Shown here: piece by piece, positions 1-10,171 of the stretch | How positions within the stretch are numbered: position 1 is the first letter of the stretch | Layout of the letters: every line of letters starts with the position of its first letter | NCBI RefSeq assembly: GCF_018320785.1 | Contig: NC_054865.1 | Span: 12,497,579 to 12,561,578, forward strand | Length of the DNA: 64,000 nucleotides | Source: Cheilinus undulatus | Taxonomy: Eukaryota > Chordata > Actinopteri > Labriformes > Labridae | Direction of reading: 5' to 3' | Notes under the pieces: model-generated | Databases searched by the model: none | Seen by the model: the letters and a program-made list of their open reading frames with translations, nothing else | What the model was told of the DNA's origin: nothing | Translations under genes and position numbers: made by a program

Positions 1-829
1 TACCACGCTGAGCCAGCGACCGTGTGGCAGCTTGGCACGGCGATCTGGGAGATGCTACATGGAAGGTTCTTCAACTACTATGACATCATGTGTGGGGGCT
101 GCTGTTTCAGTGAGAATCTGTCACCAAGTAAGTATTTAAAACAAATTCAGTCAAATTATGGCCTGTGTCCACAGCTGATGGTTTCTGTGCTGGCAGCGCT
201 CATTAGTAGATTATGAAAGTTGCCTTCTGCTGTCCTAGGATTTATCCATAGAGTGGTTTTTATATATCTGTGTACTTAATGTTTACCTTAATTTAGTTTT
301 AAAGGTATATCCAAAGAAATCATGAAACCAGTGTAGGACATCTATCCTGGCATTAGTTTAGCTCTAGTCCTGCGAGTTGAACCCTTAAAATGACAAGTCA
401 GATCAATTCCTCCAAAGCTAGCACTATAAGTCTCGCCCCTTCTTGATTTTGATTGGTCAGCAGTGGAGAAGTGATAATGACAAGGGCAGTCCTGTTCCAA
501 AAATCTGTTTTTAACTAACCAACACAGCTGACTCTGAGTGCTGAAAACTCTGGACTACAGTGGTTTTGTATTGAAAAGACTAGCTGCTAGCACACACACA
601 AATAAAAACAGCCACTGTGGACACAGGCCTTCGAACACAGTGAAACCCACATCAAGTTCAGTGTTTGTATTTAAACATGATTCCTTTTGTGTCTGCAGAC
701 TGCAGGGATTTTCTCCAGAACTGCCTCCATGAGCTCCCAGAGCACAGATCCAGCCTAGAGGACCTGAAGAGCCACCCCTGGTTGATGGGGCCCACACTGG
801 ACAGTCCAGGGCCACAGAAGGGCCCTTGA
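1..829 (+). CDS. PIM-like serine/threonine protein kinase, C-terminal part (5' end outside window)
   Basis: Two exons are visible: 1-127 (open at the window edge, donor GTAAGT at 128) and 699-829 (acceptor at 691-698, stop TGA 827-829). Phase agrees: exon one leaves one base and exon two supplies two. The first exon encodes the end of a kinase C-lobe with the PIM-family signature PATVWQLG (subdomain IX). The second ends with the subdomain XI pattern RSSLEDLKSHPWL, a short tail and the stop. PIM kinases are small, constitutively active cytoplasmic/nuclear serine/threonine kinases, and fish carry many PIM-like paralogues, often in clusters with NLR genes. The glycine loop, catalytic loop and DFG lie upstream of the window, so I cannot say whether the kinase is active. 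The family assignment is good; the specific paralogue is unknown. Confidence 0.72.
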
Positions 830-863
830 AGATTATGTCTGGACTGCCAAATAGGATTGCCCA

Positions 864-869
864 AATAAA
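864..869 (+). promoter_or_regulatory. Polyadenylation signal AATAAA of the PIM-like gene
   Basis: A canonical AATAAA lies 35 bp after the stop codon of the PIM-like kinase. A second AATAA-like stretch follows directly. This implies a very short 3' UTR. Confidence 0.5.
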
Positions 870-1103
870 AATAAGGAATGCAATCTACACTGCTTTCCAC
901 ATTATTAAGCAAATGACATTTTTCTCTTATTTTCCTAAATAATAATGCAAATGACAGAGTATTTTTCAAGTCCTCAGCCATTTGAGGTTTCAAGCAATAT
1001 AGGAAAAAAAATGATCTCTCTGCTGCTGAAAAGTGTCAAATACTTTTATGTCTTGGACAAGGTGTGAAAAGATGAGATATTTAATGAAAAATTAATCGTG
1101 ATC

Positions 1104-2040
1104 ATTGTACTGTGAAGGAATTAGTGTCTGATTCAGAGCACAGACGGGTTCCTGCAGATAAAGGCATAATGAGGAAGGTTTCTGCCAGACAAATTCATCA
1201 GATTAAGAGAGCAGCTGCTAAAATGCCATTACAAAGCAGCAAACAGGTATTTGAAGCTGCTGGTGCCTCTGGAGTCCCACCAACCTCAAGGTGTAGGATC
1301 CTCCAGAGGCTTGCAGTCGTGTATAAACCTACTATTCGGCCGCCCAATCCAATGCTCACAAGCAGAAACGGTTGCAGTGGGTCCAGAAATACATGAAGGC
1401 TCATTTTCAAAAAGTCTCGTTGACTGATGAGTGCCGTGCAACCCTGCATGGTCCAGATGGAGGAGTAGTGGATGGTTGGTGGATGGCTACCATGTCCCAA
1501 CAAGGATGTGACAACAGCAAGGAGGTGGCGGAGTCATGTTCTGGGCTGGATTCATGAGGAGAGAGTTGGTAGGCCCCTTTAGGGTCCCTGGAGGTGTGAA
1601 AATGACCTCGGCAAAGTATGTAGAGTTTCTGACTGACCACTTTCTTCCATGGTAAAAAAAAAGAAAAACAGTTCCTTCTGTAGCAAAATTTTCCTCATGT
1701 ATGACAATGCCCCATCTCATGCTGCAAAGAATACCTCTGTGTCATTGGCTGCTATGGGCATAAAAGGAGAGAAACTCATGGTGTGGCCCCCATCCTCCCC
1801 TGACCTCAACATTATTGAGAACCTTTGGAACATCCTCAAGGTAAAGATCTATGAGGGTGGGAGGCAGTTCATATCAAAACAGCAGCTCTGGGAGGATATT
1901 CTGACATCAAGCAAAGAAATTCAAGCAGAAACTCTTCAAAAACTCACAAGTTCAAAGGATGCAAGATGTGGAAAGCAGTGTACTTTTGCAAGATCTTGCA
2001 AACTGTTTAAAAAAAAATTTGTTTTCTCTCATATCCCTTG
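1104..2040 (+). mobile_element. Degenerate Tc1/mariner-like transposon (transposase pseudogene)
   Basis: Conceptual translation on the + strand gives a Tc1-family transposase broken over at least three frames. An N-terminal helix-turn-helix region (about 1112-1330, including KRAAAKMPLQSSKQVFEAAG) is followed by a middle part with the first-D region (TDECRATL near 1420) and a C-terminal part (1649-2000). The C-terminal part carries YDNAPSH (second D) and SPDLNIIENLW (third acidic position). Frameshifts near 1360 and 1470-1640 and a stop at 1554 abolish coding. A run of A after PW at about 1655 lies beside one break. I could not define inverted repeats, so the ends are approximate. It is a fossil with no expected activity, distinct in sequence from the other Tc1 families in this window. 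Confidence 0.8.
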
Positions 2041-2722
2041 AGGGGCTCCATAAAAATAAAATCTTGAAAAAAGAAAGAAAAAAAGACTCATATTCTCTTG
2101 TTACTTTTCTGAGCTGAGAGAAGCTCACACGCTGACAGAAATGATTCATGAAGTTTGTGAAAATTGTCCCATGAATGGAACTGTCATCAAAACTGGCTTA
2201 AAGGCTCTTATTACAGTATCAGTCTCAGGAGGTGTTTAGAGAATAAAGAAGTATGACACCACAGTTTGGCTCTTATGAGTCATGCCCTTCATTTTGAACA
2301 TGATTACATTTTTTTCATCGTTCATCATTTGTCATCACCATCATACCATGGCAGGGAAATTTCACACATAGAAACACACAAATGCTTTGCTAGCTAGCTC
2401 AGTCTTTTCATATCAAAGATATATGCTGAGAAAAAATAATTTTCCACAGAAAAATTCAGCTCCCATAGCTTTCATTTCTCATAGATTTTCTCAAAGTGCA
2501 GCGTGCCCTGCTTATGAGTGCAGGTGGAAAAAAGGAGAGCCTTTTCAAACAACATTTCTATTTGTAAGCATTTTTCAAAATTATCCGCTGACTAATCTAT
2601 GGACTACATATCAATGCGCAGCTGATGGATTAGACGGCAGAGTTAATGGACTGAAGTTTTTGAAGTTAATGTTAAAAAACATAGTTGGAATAATTCCCAA
2701 GAAGGTAAATGTGAAATAGAAA
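2041..2722. other. Intergenic stretch without recognised feature
   Basis: AT-rich non-coding sequence between the Tc1 relic and the next miniature element. The open frame at 2387-2719 has no recognisable domain and poor codon structure. I see no gene or clear repeat. Confidence 0.4.
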
Positions 2723-3131
2723 CAGGGTATATGCAAAAATCTTGAAGTTAATTTTAATACCTTTTTAAGACTTTTTCAAGACCTTCTCAATATTTTTTAA
2801 TACCTCACCGCCACTTCAAGCTGTAACCATTCACATCAGTGATATAGCTCGCTCTGGCGCTCTCAGAGACAATTTACGAACACACCTACAATAGCCTAGT
2901 TTTTTGTACCTGTTCATCTTTGTTTTTTTTAATAAAAATGAATAAATTCACACACTTTTACTATGTTTTTGGGACTCAAACTCTTGGACAGCTAATTCAG
3001 AAAAAAATACTTTCAAAATATAAGACTTTATAAAGTCATGATAAGACTTTTTAATACTTTTTAAGGGTCTTAATTTTCCCAAAATTGATTTATCACCTTT
3101 TAATACTTTTCAAGACCCCACGGATACCCTG
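2723..3131. mobile_element. Miniature inverted-repeat element (CAGGGTAT termini)
   Basis: The sequence starts CAGGGTAT (2723-2730) and ends ATACCCTG (3124-3131), its exact inverse. Inside both ends the same motif recurs in opposite orientation: TTTTTAAGACTTTTTCAAGACC near 2762-2783 and the TAATACTTTTCAAGACCCCA stretch near 3101-3120. At 409 bp with no coding potential it fits a non-autonomous DNA transposon. The CAGGG termini suggest hAT, but I see no clean 8-bp target duplication, so the superfamily is uncertain. Confidence 0.6.
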
Positions 3132-3589
3132 TAAAAATATTGTTTGAAAAGTTGTTTTTTTACAGTTGCGCTCACAATCAGCAGGATAAAGCAGCGCTTT
3201 GTGAGAAAATATATGACATGCTTAACAGTTAAAAAAATAAGATTTGTGAGCACAGGTTTATTTGTTTAAAACAGGTCAAAGTATAGGCAGGGTGAGAAAA
3301 AAAGTTTATGTTACAATGATCTGCAGCATTTTTAATATCCTAAACCATGCAATTAATTGCTGACGGGGACTCAGAAGCAGCCCAAGGTTGTAGGTAAAAG
3401 GAGTGTATTTTAGTTAATAGTGCTCAATCAATCAATCAAAAATCATATCTCAATATTTAAGATATATCTAGATATATCTATTCTGTAGGAAAATAACCAA
3501 AACAGTCAGCTTTCAGTTGAATCCACATAAACCAGTTGCAGCAGATACATTAGAAAATATCTTTTTAACCTTTGTGTCCTCAAATTTTC
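3132..3589. other. Intergenic stretch without recognised feature
   Basis: AT-rich non-coding DNA. A short run of ATCAATCA and two copies of a gatatatcta unit near 3460-3480 are the only structure I see. Confidence 0.35.
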
Positions 3590-4055
3590 TACCCTCTGGA
3601 CACCTTCATGGCAAAAATGTGCACACACAAAAAAACTGCTATTGATATTAATCTTATTTTTTCCATTTTCACCACTTTATGTTAATTTGACCACTGTCAA
3701 CACGTTTTTGCTTCCCTTCGCCACTTTTTTCAAATTTTCACTGCTTCTCTACTTTACCCCCATTTTTAACACTTTTCACCCATTTTTGTCAGTGTTTTGC
3801 CACTTTTTTGCCCACATTTGCCACTTAAAACCGATTTTTACTTCACTCATTGTTGCTGTTTGTCACCAATTTAGCTATTTTTTGCCACTTCACCCCCATT
3901 TTGCCAGTGTTTTGCCACTTTTTGGGCCTACATTTGCCACTTTTAACAAATTTTTACTATTTTTCACCTATTATTGCTGCTTTTCACCCATTAATGCTAC
4001 CTCTTTGCCCATCTTCACTGCTTCTCACTGGTTTTATTCAAGCAGCAACCTCCGG
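3590..4055. repeat. Degenerate CCACTTTT-type tandem repeat
   Basis: The stretch repeats a loose unit of about 18-22 bp built on 'ttttgccacttttt' and 'cacccattttt', for example 3790-3830 and 3880-3940. It leaves an open frame at 3642-4061 only because it is T- and C-rich; the predicted peptide is a low-complexity Phe/Leu/Thr string and is not a gene. A shorter related stretch occurs at about 13550-13680. Confidence 0.6.
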
Positions 4056-4557
4056 TCCTGAAAAATGAAGCCAATGCGACTGTCCACCTGAGGCTGGCTG
4101 CAGAAAATCCGGAAGTCCCGTCTGCACACATGTTAAACAGCCCGTTTTGACACACAAAATAAACTGGTTTACAGCCTGGTTCAAAACACCAAACATGCCT
4201 CATTAGCTAGTGTCTTATTGTGCTCCCACTGTACGGGGGATGAATTTTTTTGTACCACGATCGTTTGGATTATATTTAGGATAAAGCTCACTACGCAGTG
4301 ATTGGCGCGTCTCATTTGATTGACAGATAGCTTGGCAGGCAGAGGCTCCATTTCTGTCAACCAGAATGCTAGATAGCAGGCTGACAGGAAGTCGCGCTTA
4401 GTGGGTGGGCCGTTCGGTTGATCCAAAGTTTGGCTGAGACTGCCATTTCAATATGGAAGCCTCCACGGATTGGCTTCAAAAGCCGTTTGAGTCCACCTAT
4501 TGTAAGCAGTCAACTGACGTCACACGGGGTTTGTCCAGTTCTTTCTACAGTCTATGG
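4056..4557. repeat. Probable dispersed fish repeat ending in TACAGTCTATGG
   Basis: The segment has no coding content and ends with TACAGTCTATGG (4546-4557), a terminus I recognise as common in teleost interspersed repeats. It also contains a 'gaagccaatgcgac' start-like motif at about 4066. Boundaries and class are uncertain. Confidence 0.35.
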
Positions 4558-4687
4558 TTTTAATCCATTCTTGCACATTTTGGCCACTTTTTTACTCAGG
4601 TCCAGTAGGTTTGACAAGTGAAAGTACTCTCTTCCATGCTTATGTACGGCACGCTATCCTGGCTATCTGAGCCAAAGCACATCACAA

Positions 4688-7600
4688 ATGAAAAAAATGC
4701 ACAAGATATTTCAAAATCCAAATTCAAGTCTGCCTAGTCAAAATGTAATTAGAGATATCTTGAATTAGAATTTTGACTAGGCAAAATGACGTAGCAGATA
4801 TCTGTAATTATGACTAATTTGGCCCACCTCCAAATTTAGATGGGAGCGGAGTAGGTTGTCCAAATCATCAAATCTATGGAAATCCACTTGTCATGCATGT
4901 CACATTGTAGGCCTGGCTGTGTGAACAATTTAAAGTGGGATATTTTGGCTTTTTTTCAAAGCTTTACACCATCTCTCTGATACCCACGTAGTAGCTTCAC
5001 ATGGTTTACAGCTCAAAAAGCTCCTCATGTTTCTCACACTGGTGTCCTGAATAACACTTATTTTAACCTCCGTCTGAAATGCTTCATTCTAGCTGCTGTC
5101 TCTTTAACAACACCCCCCTCCATGGACCTTCTTTCCTCCAAGTGGTCGATTTTCAGGAGGCTGGCCGGCGGCAGGACTCAATGTTTTGTGCCTGCCCCCT
5201 CCATATGGCTAATTTGCTATGCTTGTATTTGTAAACTTTGAATGAACCGGTCCGACTGAGTAAAATATGGCGAATTTTGGTAAACGTCCATATGTGTTAG
5301 ACCCGGAGTCTGACGCTGATAGTTTGGAGAGAGAGGGGGGAAGAAAACCAGCAGCAGCGAAGGATAGAGTGGGATGTATCTGTTTGGTAAGTGTGTGTGT
5401 CATAACTGTGTAACTAAATGGCTAAAAGAACTTGTGGGTGTGGTCTGTTCTGCTTTGCTGGCAGCACGGACAAACCAGTCAGGAGATCCTATTGCGATGA
5501 CCTCATCAGTTCGCTCCATCGAAATCTCGTCTTGGGAAGATCTCTGAGAGATTCCCAACGAACCGTTTTCATCAGTTTACGTTCTAATTCCAAGATATCT
5601 GCCACAAACATTTATCTTGCGGTTTGAAAATTTGCATACGTGAATTATGGACACCCAACATTGTGACTTTATGTCTATGTTTTAAAAATTGGAAAAGTAT
5701 AATACTCCCTCTTTAACTGTTGATTAGCACCATGTCTGAGGAGCCAGGGGTCAACGGAGTTTCTAATCATCTTTTTAATGCTGCAGCCCGTGCAAGACAG
5801 GAGCTGGCAGCAAGAAATGATGATTCAACATTACTTTCCACAACAACTTTTGTTTGATTTCATGGCATTTTCTGGTTGTTTTTTCGATAACAGCCAACAC
5901 CATGGCTGCTTCTTTCTTCTTTCATTAATAGAAATAAGGAAATGAACCTAGTTCTTGTTTGATTATGGCAGGGAGGGGAAATGACGTATTTCTGGAGATC
6001 TAAAATAGAACAACGGCATTAATGATTATTAAAGGTATCTGTAATTGTATTTCTGCCTAGTCAAAAAGTAATTATAGATATCTTGAATTAGAATTACAGA
6101 TATCTATTCATTGGCAGATATCCATAATTCACATACACATGAATGGCAAAAGTCACGTAATTTCGCCTAGTCAAAATGACTTTGTAGATATCCGAAATGA
6201 CAATTGTGGATAGGCAGAATGTATTTGCGAAATTGAAGTGTTCTTTTTGACCAGGCAAAATTGAATTACAGATATCTACAATGTTAATTCTGGATATTCA
6301 AACTTAACTTTTAAATGTTAAAACCGCTTGCAATAGGTGAGGGGAAATTACATATTTCTGGAAATCCAAAATAGAGCAACGTCATAAATGATGTTTGAGA
6401 TATCTTTAATCCACATTCTGCCTAGGTGAAATTGAATTACAGATATCTGTTATTGTCATTTGAGATGTGTGACAAGTTGAATGACGTTTTCGGTGATGTC
6501 ATTGCAGATATCTGTATTTCGATTTCACCATATCTGTAATTCAATTTCGCCTAGGCGAAATTGAATTACAAATATCTTGAATTAAAATTCCGACTAATCA
6601 AAATGTAATTACAACTAATCAGAAAGACATTGTAGGTATCTACATTTTTAATTCTGGGTAGTCAAATTTAACTTTTAAATGTTAAAACCACTTGCCACAG
6701 ATATCTGTAAATGTACTTCTGCCTAGTCAAAATGTAATTAGAGATCTCTTAAATTAGAATTACAGATATCTACAATTCATTGGCAGATATCTGTAATTCA
6801 CATTGTGAACATCTGAGATGATGCTGTAGATATCTGAAATGACAATTGTGGATAGGCAGAATGTATTTGCAGATATCTGAAACGTTATTTTTGACTAGGC
6901 AAAATTGAATTACAGATATCTGCAACACATATCCAGTCTAACTTTTAAATGTTAAAATAGCTTGCCATAGATATCTCGAAATTTAATTCTGCCTAGTCAA
7001 AATGTAATTAGAGATATCTTGAATTAGAATTTTGACTAGGCAAAATGATGTTGCAGATATCTATAATTACAACAAATATGGCCCACCTCCTACTTTAGGT
7101 GGGAGAGAAGCAGGTTGTTGTTCAAATCATCAAATTTATGGAAATCCGCTCGCCATACATGTTACATTGTAGGCCTACCTGTCTGAGGAGCCAGGGGTCA
7201 ACAGAGTTTTTAATCGTCTTTTTAATGCTGCAGCCCGTGCAAGACAGGAGCTGGCAGCGAGAAATGATGGTTCAATGTTACTTTCCACAACAACTTTCGT
7301 TTGATTTCATGGCATTTTCTGGTTGTTTTCTCGGTAACAGCCAACGCCATGGCTGCTTCTTTCTTCTTCCAGAAATAAGGAAATGAACCCACTTCATGTT
7401 TGATTATGACAGGCAGGGGAAATTACGTATTTCTGGACATCTAAAATAGAGCAACGTCATAATGATGTTTGAGATATCTTTAATTCTCATTTTGCCTAGT
7501 CAAAATTGAATTACAGATATTTGTAATTGTCATTTGAGATGTGTGATGAGTTGAATGACGTTTTCGGTGACGTCATTGCAGATATCTGTAATTCAATTTT

Positions 7601-7745
7601 GCCTAGTCAAAATTGAATTACAGATATCTTGAATTAAAATTCTGACTATCCAAAATGTAGTTATGACTAGTCATAAAGACGTTGTTGATATCTACAGTGT
7701 TAATTCTGGATAGTCAAAACTTAGCTTTTAAATGTTAAAATGGCT
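4688..7745. repeat. Palindrome-rich repeat array with tandem A-B / A-B duplication
   Basis: Dozens of copies of AGATATCTGTAATT and of GCCTAGTCAAAAT or its inverse ATTTTGACTAGGC are packed here, many forming near-perfect palindromes (for example 4733-4783, 6511-6568, 7578-7629). On a larger scale there are two tandem copies. Block A at 4712-4920 (GCCTAGTCAAAATGTAATT through GGCCCACCTCC to CATTGTAGGCCT) recurs at 6989-7181. Block B (CTGAGGAGCCAGGGGTCAAC onward) at 5736-6982 recurs at 7184-7745. In the second copy A joins B directly, whereas the first copy has about 810 extra bases (4923-5733) between them. No transposase is visible. It resembles a non-autonomous DNA element amplified locally. 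Confidence 0.75.
5267..5386 (+). other. Candidate 40-codon first exon of unknown gene, possibly transposon-derived
   Basis: An ATG in a fair context (5267-5269) opens a 40-codon frame that runs exactly to a strong donor GTAAGTG at 5387. It begins MANFGKRPYVLDPESDADSL and is acidic, then basic. The style resembles first exons of fish transposon-associated genes that continue into a cysteine-rich P2X7-tail-like domain, but I could not find that second exon. It lies in the 810-bp segment that interrupts the first A-B repeat copy. It may be a dead fragment. Confidence 0.25.
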
Positions 7746-8493
7746 TGCCACAGAGAGAAGTCACGTGATTCATCAACCTCTATGGGCCGTGCAGTGACGC
7801 CATTTTGGAAGTCCGCTGAAGTTACCATAAATAGTCATGATAAATGGTTAAGCATTTACCAAAAGATTTGGACTTGTTTGGTTTTGAAATCTAAAATCCA
7901 GAGTCGTCTTTGAGAATTTAAAAAAGATTTAGTTAAAATAAGATTCAAACCTTAAAAGTGAGGTCTAGGTATGGTCATGAGTATTACATCACTGGAGTCT
8001 GGTCCATGTCAGAAGCTCGTACTTACGTTTGTCATGGAAAGTAAAATGCAGCGCCTCTCATTGTCGACTTCAACAAAAGTGAAGATAGAGAATGTTTAGT
8101 GAGATCATTGTTACATTATTGGTTAGATATGGATGGACAGACAATATAAAATCAGATAAACACATTGAAGTCATTGAACCAACAGGTCACTGATGAAAAT
8201 GGCTCTTCTGTGGGACAGTTGTGGTAATGTTGATACTCCTTCCACAGCATCATTAAGCACATCAGATAAAACACCATTACTCCTGGTCAGGCCTTTGAGA
8301 CACAGCAGGAAATTAGTAAAGGGTCCCTCCTTCTCCAGGAAAACATTGAGCACATTTCCCATATTCCAGTGTGTTTTTATTCCATATTTTGTCATAAAAT
8401 GTATTATTTTTAAGATAAATTTATTTTGTTTGAATTGTCCATATCTACTTCTTGGTGCATGAATTTAAAATTTTTACTTTCAATCAAGAAAGG
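7746..8493. other. Intergenic stretch without recognised feature
   Basis: Non-coding sequence between the palindrome array and the hAT element. The open frames at 8171-8462 overlap on both strands and show no domain. Confidence 0.35.
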
Positions 8494-8501
8494 GTGTCAG
8501 T

Positions 8502-9816
8502 TAGTGATGTGCGATACCACTGATTTCCTTTCCGATCCGATACCAAGTAAAATTCAGGCTGGTATCGCCGATACTGATCCAATACCGATACTTGCCGTGA
8601 ATTCTTAATCTTATTTAGGTTCAGCTGTGTGTGTAGACTCTCAAAACAGCCTACACTAAAACTAAAGAATTAACAGTTTTCATACACTTGCCATTTCATA
8701 TAAAAAGCTGTTACTCATTGAAATTGCTATTAAAATACATAATTTAATGACAATAAAATTAATGTCACAATAATTGCATAAGTTCGTCACAACCAACATT
8801 TCAAAATATTCAATTAGCCATCAGTCAAAACAAATGAGACTGAAAATAATACAAGAAAAATATTTTATAGAAACAATGTTAGCTATCTTATTTATAAAAT
8901 GTTTTTCAGTTTTATCTTAGCTTTTTTTAGCCCTCAATGGCTGTTTTATTGCAAGTATAATGTATATTTTAGTAACACCTAGCCTATGTAATCCACTTTA
9001 AATGTTTTACTTTATAGGTAGCCTTACCTGACTAAATCTAGGCCTACTGAATAGATGTGAGCTGATCTCAGGGACATAGATTTTTACTCAAAGCTGAGCT
9101 CATGCAGTTGTTTATTGTGGTATTTATTTATTTCATTACTAATTTAATAACCATATTTATATTAATGAACATTTGTATAGAATAGGATTCCGTAGCTTTA
9201 AGAATGCAGGGAACTCCCGTTGTTTGATCATTAAAATAAAACCTAAGTCTAGTAGACAGACGTATTTCACTACACATCTCCAACAGCTCCTTATTCTTTC
9301 TGTTCTTTCTGTACCTGGATAGTTTCTGCCTGCAGCACCGGGACTCCGAGAGTGACGTCTGTCTCGCCCTAGCAGCACCTGTCTCTCTCCTCTCCTGCTC
9401 TCTGGATCGCCTCATCATATTCTGTTTATGGTTGACTCTCTGATGTTTAACTATCTTAATACTTAACTGTCTTCTCACATACATCACATGCCGCGTCGTT
9501 GTTGTTTATGGAGCTGAAATATGTCCCCACATGACTACGTTTTAACGAGCAGCAGCCCGTTGTGGCCAGTGACGCTCTTATAGAGCCGTATTACGCATGT
9601 GACTGACAGGCGGAAGAAGAAGTAGTTCCTACTAACTGGGAATCATTACACAAGTTTGTGATAGTATTTTTACTCTCCATTGTACTCCTGTTAATGGCAA
9701 ACTACACATTTGTCCACATTTATTAAAATATTGATATTTTTGTATGAGAATCGATTCTAAAACGTAAGACTTGTATCGGAGGGATCGATACTTCAGTATC
9801 GATCCGCACATCACTA
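8502..9816 (-). mobile_element. Non-autonomous hAT element with 8-bp target duplication and BED-finger relic
   Basis: The left end TAGTGATGTGCG (8502-8513) and right end CGCACATCACTA (9805-9816) are exact inverse repeats. Both sides carry the identical 8-bp direct repeat GTGTCAGT (8494-8501 and 9817-9824), diagnostic of hAT transposition. Inside, on the - strand at about 9440-9545, the reading SHVGTYFSS..DAACDVCEKTVKY matches the first half of a hAT BED zinc finger, with the usual tryptophan replaced by glycine and stops after the second cysteine. The rest of the transposase is missing. Subterminal repeats GATCCGATACC / GTATCGATCC lie near both ends. It is 1315 bp and no longer codes for a transposase. 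Confidence 0.88.
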
Positions 9817-9824
9817 GTGTCAGT

Positions 9825-10171
9825 TTAAGAGAGAACAGAATAATTAGAGATAGGAAATACTCAATTGCACAAAAAACATTCAACAGCAGCATTTGAAGCT
9901 TCATTTATGTTAGACAAACTTTGCAGTCATGATGAGAATGAAAGGCAAACGAAATCTTAGAAACATAAGCAGTAGAGAGAGCTGGTCACCCCCTCGTTCA
10001 TTATAATCTCTTTACATAAATAATAAAATAAAAACAAAAATATGTATACTCTCCAAGTATAAGCATGCCTGGGCAACAGAAATGTAAATAACTTTCATGT
10101 ACAATAATGGTCTTTTGGCACGATATGCATTTCACTGAAATGTGTCATCTTTTGCAACATTTCTACCACTT
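9825..10171. other. Stretch without recognised feature, 3' of the Harbinger gene
   Basis: AT-rich sequence that may contain the 3' untranslated region and terminal inverted repeat of the Harbinger element. I could not identify either. Confidence 0.3.

Noticed and set aside
3642-4061. 139-codon + strand frame
   Set aside because: Low-complexity translation of the CCACTTTT repeat.
9128-9487. 119-codon Arg-rich - strand frame
   Set aside because: Lies within the hAT element, in a frame other than that of the BED-finger relic; not a separate gene.
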